Positions 47,002-53,871 of a stretch of 64,000 nt of DNA are shown here, piece after piece. How positions within the stretch are numbered: the first letter of the stretch is position 1; each line of letters opens with the position of its first letter. The notes under the pieces were generated by a model that ran no database searches, was not told the DNA's origin, and worked only from the letters and a program-made list of their open reading frames with translations. This DNA comes from CAVQBP01 sp963740945. Its GTDB lineage: Bacteria; Bacteroidota; Ignavibacteria; Ignavibacteriales; Ignavibacteriaceae. The position numbers were made by a program, and so were the translations under genes. Where the stretch lies: positions 1 to 64,000 of the forward strand of contig CAVUGE010000004.1 in assembly GCA_963740945.1 (NCBI GenBank), written 5' to 3'.

Positions 47002-47034
47002 AAAAAAACCCCAACCATAAAGGATGGGGTTTTA
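47002..47034 (-). terminator. Terminator after HEAT-like gene 1
   Basis: ACCCCA and TGGGGT arms with neighbouring complementary A/T runs; on the minus strand the stem is followed by T7. It ends the gene at 47069. Confidence 0.75.
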
Positions 47035-47068
47035 TAGGAGGATTGGTTTTTCTTTTATCAAATTTTTC

Positions 47069-47527
47069 TCAATTATTTGTTACATTCAAATTGTTAGAAT
47101 AAGACTGATTGTTTTGAAATTCGTTAATTATGGCTTTTGCAATTTTTTGTACTGCTGGGTCAGCATCATTCTTCACTAACTTTTGAACTGCATTCATCGC
47201 TTCTTCATTTCCAATTTTATAAAGAGCAAGTGCAATCAATACTCTGGTATTGGGATTTGATTCCTTAGCTAATTGCCCAACCAGGGGTTTTACAAGCCCT
47301 TCAATTTCATAAAATCCTGCAAAATAGATACAATCTGTTTTTAACCCCAGATTATTCGATTCAAGCCCTACAGCTAAATTTTGAACCATTTTTTCCGGTA
47401 TTTCAGTCTTTACTCCTTTATCACCATTTTTCCCCTGAAAATTCATTGCTGATAAATTGGTTGATAAAAATATTACAGCTAAAACTACTGCTGTGATTTT
47501 TGCTATTTTGTTTTTCCATGTTTTCAT
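47069..47527 (-). CDS. Exported HEAT-like helical protein, paralogue 1
   Basis: A 152-residue secreted protein: signal peptide (about 1-27, ending LSA), then paired helices of HEAT-repeat type (LVKPLVGQLAKESNPNTRVLIALALYKIG and a second, shorter repeat) around a conserved DCIYFAGFYEIEG. It is close to the gene at 48512-48967, including its flanking terminator and the upstream box at 47602-47639. Role unknown, probably a small envelope or extracellular scaffold. Well-placed GGAGAT precedes the ATG. Confidence 0.75.
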   Translation of the reverse strand: MKTWKNKIAKITAVVLAVIFLSTNLSAMNFQGKNGDKGVKTEIPEKMVQNLAVGLESNNLGLKTDCIYFAGFYEIEGLVKPLVGQLAKESNPNTRVLIALALYKIGNEEAMNAVQKLVKNDADPAVQKIAKAIINEFQNNQSYSNNLNVTNN

Positions 47528-47601
47528 TTTTGTATCTCCTTTTAGTGTGTGAATTACAATTGTTAATCCGTATCAAAATTAAAGGGATAAAATGTAACAG
47601 G

Positions 47602-47639
47602 TGTCATTCGCAAGTAAACGATTGTAAAAATTTGTCATT
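47602..47639 (-). promoter_or_regulatory. Pho-box-like operator, site 1
   Basis: Four direct heptamers on the plus strand start at 47602 (TGTCATT), 47613 (AGTAAAC), 47623 (TGTAAAA) and 47633 (TGTCATT), spaced 11, 10 and 10 bases. This is the geometry of OmpR/PhoB-class regulators. The same four-site layout recurs at 49046 and 50432. It lies 75 bases upstream of paralogue 1 and could also affect the divergent DUF937 gene. Confidence 0.65.
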
Positions 47640-47863
47640 GAAGTTGATACTGAAAATGTTTGAATCTATATAAAGTAAATACCTTTGATAAAAATTTATT
47701 TCCCCATATTAAAGTATCCAGTAGTAGTAGAAATGCTGCCCTGTGCAAGGCAGTACGTTTATAATTGACGAAGAGTTGGGACCATATGAATACGGTTTTT
47801 AAAGATTTTTTTGGTAATTTGGTATACGAACAACTTTTTAAAGATTAAATAAAGGATTCAAAA

Positions 47864-48262
47864 ATGGATCTACTAAATGAAGCCAAATCAGCATTAGGCG
47901 GGGGTGAGAAACAAAATCAAATTGTATCGGCTATAATGAATTTAATTGGCGGCCAGAGCGGGGGGTTAAACGGGTTGGTTCAGCAGTTTACATCCAAAGG
48001 TATGGGTGATGTCATTTCCTCATGGATAGGAACAGGAACAAATAAATCGATCCATCCTAATCAAATTAGTGATATTCTAGGTTCCGATACAATTAAAAAT
48101 TTATCATCAAAACTTGGGATAGACACAACTGCTTTAACAGGACATTTATCAAATTTACTTCCACAAGTGGTTGATAAACTAACTCCTAACGGAAAAATTC
48201 CTGAAGGTGATATGTTAAGTAAGGGATTGGGTTTACTGGGTGGATTGTTCGGCAAGGATTAA
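47864..48262 (+). CDS. YidB-like DUF937 protein
   Basis: A 132-residue protein of the DUF937/YidB group: glycine-rich, with IVSAIMNLIGGQSGG, FTSKGMGDVISSWIG and a LLPQVVDKLTPNG segment, ending in a Gly-Leu tail. Family function is unknown; it is widespread and may be a cytosolic or envelope stress protein. The ribosome site is weak (AAAGGA nine bases upstream). A shared bidirectional terminator follows, facing paralogue 2. Confidence 0.85.
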   Translation: MDLLNEAKSALGGGEKQNQIVSAIMNLIGGQSGGLNGLVQQFTSKGMGDVISSWIGTGTNKSIHPNQISDILGSDTIKNLSSKLGIDTTALTGHLSNLLPQVVDKLTPNGKIPEGDMLSKGLGLLGGLFGKD

Positions 48263-48445
48263 GAACATTTTAAATTAAAAAATTCAATTCCAGGAAAATG
48301 TGTCCGGCGATTTCTTTTCTTCATAGCTAAAATTTAACGTAAAATATTAAGGGTATGGTTTCATAAGAACTTTTAGGATTGCATTTTTAAAAAGTATGCT
48401 TATCCCGAAGGTTCATTTTAATATTTGTAAAGTATATTTAAAACG

Positions 48446-48476
48446 AAAACCCTGACCTTAAGCGATCAGGGTTTTT
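48446..48476. terminator. Bidirectional terminator between convergent genes
   Basis: AAAACCCTGA pairs with TCAGGGTTTT around an 11-base loop, with A/T tracts on both sides. It serves the DUF937 gene and the convergent paralogue 2. Confidence 0.8.
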
Positions 48477-48511
48477 ATAGTAGGAGGATTTGTATGAGCA
48501 TTATTTGTTAT

Positions 48512-48967
48512 TTACTTTTTAGAAACATTCAGATTGTCCTGATAAAGTTGAACTTTTTGGAACTCATTGAGAATTGCAATTCCCATTCTTTTTACCTTCG
48601 GATTAGAATCATTCTCTGCTAATTTTTCAATTGCATTTATTGCTTCGTCACTGCCTATTTTATATAATGCCAGTGCAATTAAAATCCTTGTGCCTGGTTC
48701 AGCTTCTTTTTTTAATTGTTTGACAAGCGGATTAACAAGCTCTTCTATTTCATAAAACCCGGCAAAATAGATGCAGCTTCTTTTTAATCCTAAATTATCA
48801 GACGCAATACCCATAGCCAGATTTTTAACCATCAATACGGGTATTTCCGTTTTCTGAGTTTTTGTGTTGTCTCCCTTTAATAAGTTTTCGGCAAATGTAT
48901 TCCCCATTAATATTACAGTTGTTAAAACTACTGCAGCCAGCTTTACTACGTTTCTGTATCCTTTCAT
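48512..48967 (-). CDS. Exported HEAT-like helical protein, paralogue 2
   Basis: A 151-residue secreted paralogue of 47069-47527. The signal peptide (about 1-27, ending TFA) is followed by the same core: NLGLKRSCIYFAGFYEIEE, LVNPLVKQLKKE, TRILIALALYKIG, and a KVKRMGIAILNEF final helix. More than half the mature residues match by eye, and the downstream terminator and TAxxAGGAGGATT segment are also shared, so the duplication carried its flanks. AGGAGG lies six bases before the ATG. Role unknown. Confidence 0.75.
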   Translation of the reverse strand: MKGYRNVVKLAAVVLTTVILMGNTFAENLLKGDNTKTQKTEIPVLMVKNLAMGIASDNLGLKRSCIYFAGFYEIEELVNPLVKQLKKEAEPGTRILIALALYKIGSDEAINAIEKLAENDSNPKVKRMGIAILNEFQKVQLYQDNLNVSKK

Positions 48968-49045
48968 CTTGAACCTCCTTGAAGCAATGTGGTTAGTATT
49001 AATTTTAATCTCTGATTAAAACTTAATTGAATGAAATGTAACAGG

Positions 49046-49083
49046 TGTCATTGGTAAGTAAAGGATTGTAAAAATTTGTCATC
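49046..49083 (-). promoter_or_regulatory. Pho-box-like operator, site 2
   Basis: Heptamers start at 49046 (TGTCATT), 49057 (AGTAAAG), 49067 (TGTAAAA) and 49077 (TGTCATC), spaced 11, 10 and 10 as at site 1, and the preceding TGTAACAGG is shared too. It lies 79 bases upstream of paralogue 2. Confidence 0.65.
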
Positions 49084-49162
49084 ATTAAATAAAGTATCAT
49101 TTATTACAAGATGATTGGTAAGGTAGGGAATAGATATGTATGTAGAAAATTAATCAGAAGAA

Positions 49163-49305
49163 AAAGATGACATCTTTAATTTCAGTTTCTTTCCAGTCTC
49201 AAATCTCGCACATCGTTATCTTGCATCCTGTACATGGCATCTAATATCCTACATCTGGTATCTTCCTTCTATCTCAATACTCAAATCTCAATACTTAATA
49301 CTCAA
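49163..49305. repeat. MITE half site and CAATACTCAA word block
   Basis: A single AAAGATGACATCTTT (49163-49177) has no partner end within 200 bases, so this is a half site. From 49195 the gap turns into drifting ATCCTAC, CATCTGG and TCAATACTCAA words up to the stop of the next gene. The 343-bp gap holds nothing else apart from site 2. Confidence 0.55.
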
Positions 49306-49310
49306 TTATG

Positions 49311-50381
49311 CTAATCCCAATTAAAAAATATTTCGAAAATATTCTTTTTTGATTTATTAGCTTTCCAGAACTTGATATACTTTTCCTGTGAAATCAATCC
49401 AACCGGACCCTGGTAGATACCGCCGTTTAGATAACCATCCCATACTCTAACTGCGATAACATTGTCTTCATTTATTTTTGCTATCCCATCGGGCAGATAA
49501 TACCCCCTGAACTGATCATATTCATTATTATCGTGAGTATTTCTTCTGGAGTCATCATACATAGTCCCCGTAGAGCCGACTAACTGTCCATTTAAATAAA
49601 CCTGATCTAAGTCATCAATCTTCCCCATCATAAGGACTAACTTTTTATTACTCAGGTTTCTGGGAACCTTGAAGGCTTTTCTATACCAGGCATAACCATC
49701 GTAGTCTTTGAAGCCTTGTGATTCCCAATAAGCCGGAACCATTATAGTTGTCCAGTCTTTATCATCAAAATCACTTTGTTCCCACTCTTTATTATCGCCT
49801 GTTTTGAATTTCCATTCTCCCTCAAGGTTAAGATCGGCAATGAGTGCATTGGGTACATAATAGAGACCGATATTACCGTTGGCAATTCCGCCCCCTAATT
49901 CGGAATCAAAAACCCTTACTGCAATAACATTATCACCGTTCTTCTTAAAATACTGAACCGGAACCGGATAATGCCTGTATGCGCTGTAAGCTGTTTGATA
50001 ATTTGGCGGGAATGAACCGGAAAATCCAATAAGCTTGCCGTTTAGATAAGTCTGGTCAATATCATCAATAGCTCCAAGGTCAAGATATACGGTAGCACCT
50101 TCAAAATTAGCAGGAAAATCGAAATGTTTTCTATACCATGCATATCCATTATAGCCGTAAAATCCTTCATCCTCCCAATAAGCGGGGACTCTAATCTCTT
50201 CCCATTTACTGTCATTATATGAAGGATCTGCCCAATTCATATCATCTCCGATGCTGAACTTCCAGTAACCTTTAAGGTTTTTTAATCTTTCCCAATCCTG
50301 GGAAAATATGGTCTGTGTAAACAAACCGAACAAGAAAATTGTCATCAGACAATTCAAAACAATTTTGGTTTGCGTTTTCAT
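49311..50381 (-). CDS. Secreted protein with two tandem jelly-roll (GH2 sugar-binding-like) domains
   Basis: A 356-residue protein with a signal peptide (about 1-27, IFSQDW). Two copies of one domain follow, roughly 30-170 and 190-330. Each has GxWKF..GD, a DxDW/KWE segment, VPAYWE, GYAWYRK, a LDLGxIDDxDQxYLNGxLxG stretch and NVIAVRV. This is the sugar-binding domain of family 2 glycosidases, but no catalytic domain exists, so it is likely a carbohydrate-binding or adhesion factor. The Pho-box-like site 3 lies 51 bases upstream, and the response regulator gene is next upstream on the same strand. Confidence 0.75.
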   Translation of the reverse strand: MKTQTKIVLNCLMTIFLFGLFTQTIFSQDWERLKNLKGYWKFSIGDDMNWADPSYNDSKWEEIRVPAYWEDEGFYGYNGYAWYRKHFDFPANFEGATVYLDLGAIDDIDQTYLNGKLIGFSGSFPPNYQTAYSAYRHYPVPVQYFKKNGDNVIAVRVFDSELGGGIANGNIGLYYVPNALIADLNLEGEWKFKTGDNKEWEQSDFDDKDWTTIMVPAYWESQGFKDYDGYAWYRKAFKVPRNLSNKKLVLMMGKIDDLDQVYLNGQLVGSTGTMYDDSRRNTHDNNEYDQFRGYYLPDGIAKINEDNVIAVRVWDGYLNGGIYQGPVGLISQEKYIKFWKANKSKKNIFEIFFNWD

Positions 50382-50431
50382 AATATTCTCTCATTTTTTA
50401 ATTCAAATCTATGTGTAAATAATATATTATG

Positions 50432-50469
50432 AGTCATTTTCAAGTAAAGGATTGTAAAAAATTGTCACA
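50432..50469 (-). promoter_or_regulatory. Pho-box-like operator, site 3
   Basis: Heptamers start at 50432 (AGTCATT), 50443 (AGTAAAG), 50453 (TGTAAAA) and 50463 (TGTCACA), again spaced 11, 10 and 10. It is upstream of the tandem jelly-roll gene and 59 bases past the end of the response regulator gene. Confidence 0.62.
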
Positions 50470-50532
50470 ACACTTGAACTTACACTTGAACATGAACTTG
50501 CTCTTGAACTTACACTTGAACTTGAACTTACT
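50468..50532. repeat. CTTGAACTTACA word repeat
   Basis: CACTTGAACTTA, ACTTGAACATG and ACTTGCTCTTG words run from site 3 to the response regulator stop codon (50528-50530), which lies inside the last word. Confidence 0.6.
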
Positions 50533-51217
50533 CTACCATCTTATACCCAATCCCATGTACAGTTAAAATTATTCTTGGATGATCGGGATCTTTCTCAATC
50601 TTCTGCCTTAATTTTAAGATAAAATTATCTACAGTCCTGGTTGTAGGACTCTCATCATAACCCCAGACATTATTAAGAAGATCATCCCGGCTTACTGTAG
50701 AATTCCTATTACTCCATAGATAATTTAAAGTTTCAAATTCTTTGTGAGACATTTGGACAGCAAGCCCATCTTCAAAAGCATTATAGGATGTAAAATTTAT
50801 TGAGATTCTGCCGATGTTTATAAAAGCATTTTTTGCCTGAGATTCGGACCTTTCTTCACCTCTCCTCAAAACAGCTTTTATTCTTGCCAGAAGCTCTCTT
50901 AATCCGAATGGCTTTGTAATATAATCATCTGCTCCTAATTCAAGTCCAAGTACTTTATCTATTTCTTCTCCTTTCGCTGTCAGAAGAATTATCGGAACAT
51001 TGTTCCCTTTTTTTCTTACAGTCTTGCAGACATCAAAACCTGACATTTTGGGAAGCATTACATCTAGTAGAACCAGATTATAATCTCCCTCAAGTATATT
51101 CTTTAATCCGCTCTCCCCATCTTCCGCAAAATTTACTTCATAACCTTCAAATTCGAGGTTATCTTTTAAACCGGTACGCATATCCGGTTCGTCTTCTACA
51201 ATTAAAATTTTATTCAT
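50528..51217 (-). CDS. OmpR/PhoB-family response regulator
   Basis: A 229-residue transcription factor: receiver domain with phospho-acceptor D52 (LLDVMLP), acidic E8-D9 pair, conserved T and K (LLTAKG, TKPFG), and a C-terminal winged helix (about 130-229) with a TRTVDNFILKLRQKIE recognition helix. The start overlaps the kinase stop codon (ATGA), so the two are translationally coupled. By position and class it is the natural candidate to bind the three four-heptamer boxes nearby; that is inference. Confidence 0.93.
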   Translation of the reverse strand: MNKILIVEDEPDMRTGLKDNLEFEGYEVNFAEDGESGLKNILEGDYNLVLLDVMLPKMSGFDVCKTVRKKGNNVPIILLTAKGEEIDKVLGLELGADDYITKPFGLRELLARIKAVLRRGEERSESQAKNAFINIGRISINFTSYNAFEDGLAVQMSHKEFETLNYLWSNRNSTVSRDDLLNNVWGYDESPTTRTVDNFILKLRQKIEKDPDHPRIILTVHGIGYKMVE

Positions 51218-51990
51218 TTCCTCTCCCTTTTTTTATTTAAATTATTAAAAGGAAAACTTAATATAAAACTGCTTCCTTCACCAGGTTTGCTTTTTACTTT
51301 TATTTTACCATGATGAGCTTCGACAATATGTTTTACTAAAGTCAGGCCTAATCCCGTTCCTTTTGTATTATGGACTAATCCGTCGCTTACCCTATAGAAT
51401 TTCTCGAATATTTTCTTCTGATTTTCATCTGAAATACCGACACCTTTATCTTTTATTTCAATAAAAATAAAACCCTGGTCAGTCCCTGTTATTATCGTAA
51501 TTTCTTTTTTATCCGTACTGTATTTAATTGCATTATCAATAAGATTTATTACTGCTTCCGATATAGCTTCGCTGTCAGCCTGTATTACCGGTATAGATTC
51601 ACCGGGAGAAAAAGAAAATTGGAATCCGTTTTTTTGTAGATGAAATTGATATGACTTATATATTTCTTCCACCAGGAAATTTAAGTCTGTATTTGAAAAA
51701 CGGTATTCCCTTTTGCCGGCTTCAATTTTAGAAAAGCTTAAAATTTTATTTACTATCCTGCTTAACCTGGTCGCTTCTTTACTTATAATAGAATAATACT
51801 CTTTCTTTTTTTCTTCCGATGCAGCTCTTCCCATTTCTAAAGTTTCGGCAAACATACTGATCAATGCGAGGGGTGTACGCAGTTCATGTGATACATTCGA
51901 AACAAAATCTGATTTTATTTTAGCAAGCTCCATTTCTTTCCTGATATTTCTAAAGACTATATAAACACCGATAATTAAAAAAACAATCAA
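51214..51990 (-). CDS. Histidine kinase, C-terminal part (frameshifted gene)
   Basis: The 258-residue frame holds the kinase core: HisKA with VSHELRTPLAL, HATPase with NLIDNAIKYS (N box), KDKGVGIS (G1) and GTGLGLTLVKHI (G2). The start given here begins in the second transmembrane segment (VFLIIGVYIVF). Inserting one G into the six-G run at 52048-52053 joins it to the upstream sensor frame, so the true gene is 51214-52817, about 534 residues. It ends coupled to the response regulator. Confidence 0.88.
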   Translation of the reverse strand: MIVFLIIGVYIVFRNIRKEMELAKIKSDFVSNVSHELRTPLALISMFAETLEMGRAASEEKKKEYYSIISKEATRLSRIVNKILSFSKIEAGKREYRFSNTDLNFLVEEIYKSYQFHLQKNGFQFSFSPGESIPVIQADSEAISEAVINLIDNAIKYSTDKKEITIITGTDQGFIFIEIKDKGVGISDENQKKIFEKFYRVSDGLVHNTKGTGLGLTLVKHIVEAHHGKIKVKSKPGEGSSFILSFPFNNLNKKRERK

Positions 51991-51998
51991 TATCAGAA

Positions 51999-52817
51999 TT
52001 AAAATAAGATTTGTTCTTGAACGTGATTTTGCAAGGGATTCAATCGTCCCCCCTTTAAAAGTATTCCAAGCTGATAATTGGGGATAAGCCAGAGGTTTTT
52101 TTTCTGTTGTATATTCTGATCATGCAGCTCGTCCGTTGCAAATATAAAATCTTTTGAATCCCTTGATTTAAGTGAAGAACATGTAATGATGAATTTATCT
52201 TCTGCGATTACTTTTATTTTTGTCCCTAAAACATCATTTACAAACTTTATGGGATCTATAACCATTACGCAAATGTTTTTTAAGTCAGCGGGATCATTAA
52301 GTAAAAAAATGAAAACCGTACTGCTGTCGGAAGATTCATTTTGAAGAGGTTCTATTTTGCTGTAACCGCCTCTTTCGTAGGTATAAAGTCTTTTAATTTT
52401 AGGAGAATTATTTGTTAAAAAATTCCTGAAAATATCCGGCTGTCTCAAAGGAATATGATCTTTTACCCGTTGATTAGCCAGCATGGAAGTATTTTCCGCT
52501 TCAAGACTATCTGAAAAGATAATCAGGCTTATAGATCTGTTTATATTCAGGAAGCTGTCCGCTTTTGCCGTAAAATATTCCGGATTGGAAGCCTTTTCAG
52601 ATAAAAGCAGGTTAAGACTGCTTCGCCAGCTTGAAACTATATCTTCGGAATATTGATTAACTGAAAATAGAATGGCGTCAAGCTGATTATTATATATCCC
52701 TTCAATTACCCGTTCTGACTCATTCAGTGAATTGATCTCGTATATTGAAAAAATTAATGCCGGAAGAATAATTATCAGTATTAAAATTAAGGCAATTTTT
52801 TTTATTGGATTATTCAT
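51999..52817 (-). CDS. Histidine kinase, N-terminal sensor part (frameshifted gene)
   Basis: A 272-residue frame with a first transmembrane segment (about 8-28, IALILILIIILPALIF) and a long extracytoplasmic sensor region. After LLKGG the frame drifts into out-of-frame sequence and ends; restoring one G in the C-rich plus-strand run at 52048-52053 continues TIESLAKSRSRTNL into the second membrane segment and kinase core. The sensor region is not recognisably a PAS, Cache or PhoR-type domain. It forms one gene with 51214-51990. Confidence 0.85.
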   Translation of the reverse strand: MNNPIKKIALILILIIILPALIFSIYEINSLNESERVIEGIYNNQLDAILFSVNQYSEDIVSSWRSSLNLLLSEKASNPEYFTAKADSFLNINRSISLIIFSDSLEAENTSMLANQRVKDHIPLRQPDIFRNFLTNNSPKIKRLYTYERGGYSKIEPLQNESSDSSTVFIFLLNDPADLKNICVMVIDPIKFVNDVLGTKIKVIAEDKFIITCSSLKSRDSKDFIFATDELHDQNIQQKKNLWLIPNYQLGILLKGGRLNPLQNHVQEQILF

Positions 52818-52920
52818 TTACTTAAACTTAATAAATCGACAAAAAAAATGAGTCTCAAGAATAAGATTAAGCTCAAGAGTTTAGTCCCTTTTAAATGATT
52901 AAAAGTATGATATAATAGGG

Positions 52921-52953
52921 TAAAGTTCAAGTGTAAGAGTAAGTTCAAGTATG
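52921..52953. repeat. AAGTTCAAGTGTAAG word repeat
   Basis: Three drifting copies of AAGTTCAAG-type words lie between the kinase start and the RRM-protein terminator. Confidence 0.45.
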
Positions 52954-52958
52954 GATAA

Positions 52959-52986
52959 AAAAACCCGGATTTTGAACCGGGTTCTT
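52959..52986 (-). terminator. Terminator after the RRM-protein gene
   Basis: AACCCGG and CCGGGTT arms with an 8-base loop; the minus strand continues with T7. It ends transcription of the gene at 53040. Confidence 0.8.
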
Positions 52987-53039
52987 AAATATTATATTTG
53001 CGAAGAATTCAAATCAAAACTATTTGAAATTTAGAGGAA

Positions 53040-53369
53040 TTACCAACTTCTTCTGCCGCCTCCTCCGCCTCCGCGATTTCCTCCTCCGCCTCCCCCTCTT
53101 CTATCGCCTCCTGGTCTTCTTTTATCATTGCGGGGTCTGGCTTCATTTACGGTAATTTTTTTACCCTTTAATTCCCTGGTATTTAATTCATTTATTGCTT
53201 TTTGTGCTTCAGCTAATCCCGGTATTTCCAAAAAACCAAAACCTTTTGACTCTCCTGAGAATAAATCTTTAATTACTTTTACATTTCTTACAGTTCCGAA
53301 CTCAGAAAACAGGTTTTGGAGATCATCCTCGGTAACCTCTTTAGATAAATTACCCACGAAAATGTTCAT
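53040..53369 (-). CDS. Glycine-rich RRM RNA-binding protein
   Basis: A 109-residue single-RRM protein of the cyanobacterial/Bacteroidota Rbp type. RNP2 is IFVGNLS (residues 3-9), and RNP1 is KGFGFLEI (about 43-50). The last 30 residues are Arg/Gly-rich (RRGGGG), a typical low-complexity tail that helps RNA binding. Such proteins are often cold-induced. A good ribosome site (GGAAAG) precedes the ATG at 53369, and a strong terminator follows, so it is monocistronic. Confidence 0.93.
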   Translation of the reverse strand: MNIFVGNLSKEVTEDDLQNLFSEFGTVRNVKVIKDLFSGESKGFGFLEIPGLAEAQKAINELNTRELKGKKITVNEARPRNDKRRPGGDRRGGGGGGNRGGGGGGRRSW

Positions 53370-53871
53370 GATACTTTCCTTTATTTATTATTTGTTATTT
53401 AATTCAAAATACTTAGTGGATATACCGAAGAAGTAATTGAAAAGTTATTTAAAATTAAATGAAATGTCTTATATGAATGCCGTTATTATTGTAGGTATAT
53501 AAGAGATTCCTGATCCTTTATAAATCTGTCCGTATTTTTATTGTTTATAACTCTAAAACTAAGTAATTTTATTTTATAATACAAAACTCATCCCGTCCAT
53601 ACTTTTGACATTTTTCCCCATACGCTTCCATCCGTCCTGAACAGTTTAAAGTTTCTAAGCCGCAAACCTCCAAGGTTTTTAAAAACCTTGGAGGTTTAAT
53701 TCTTTCCACCATAAAAGCATTTGAAATTCCAATAAAAGTAGCACTCTTAAATCAGAGCATTGATTCGCAATATTGTCCATTCGCACTTCCTATTCCTAAT
53801 AATTAAATTATTTAATTATTTTAATTTAATTTTATATCATTCACAAAAGAAATTTCCGGAACCGACGCAAT
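53370..53871. other. 500-bp gap with a perfect 34-bp palindrome
   Basis: No gene is seen. Apart from the palindrome at 53664-53697, it is AT-rich with only a few C/G-rich patches (CCCGTCCATAC, CGCTTCCATCCG) and no tRNA-like or riboswitch-like structure. Confidence 0.6.
53664..53697. repeat. 34-bp perfect palindrome, copy 1
   Basis: AAACCTCCAAGGTTTTT is followed immediately by its exact complement. Copy 2 at 62389-62422 has the same frame with G-T and A-C in place of A-A and T-T. Confidence 0.8.

Noticed and set aside
47864..48262. DUF937 gene as a member of the three-box regulon
   Set aside because: Site 1 lies 225 bases upstream and points to the other strand; the DUF937 promoter cannot be tied to it from sequence alone.
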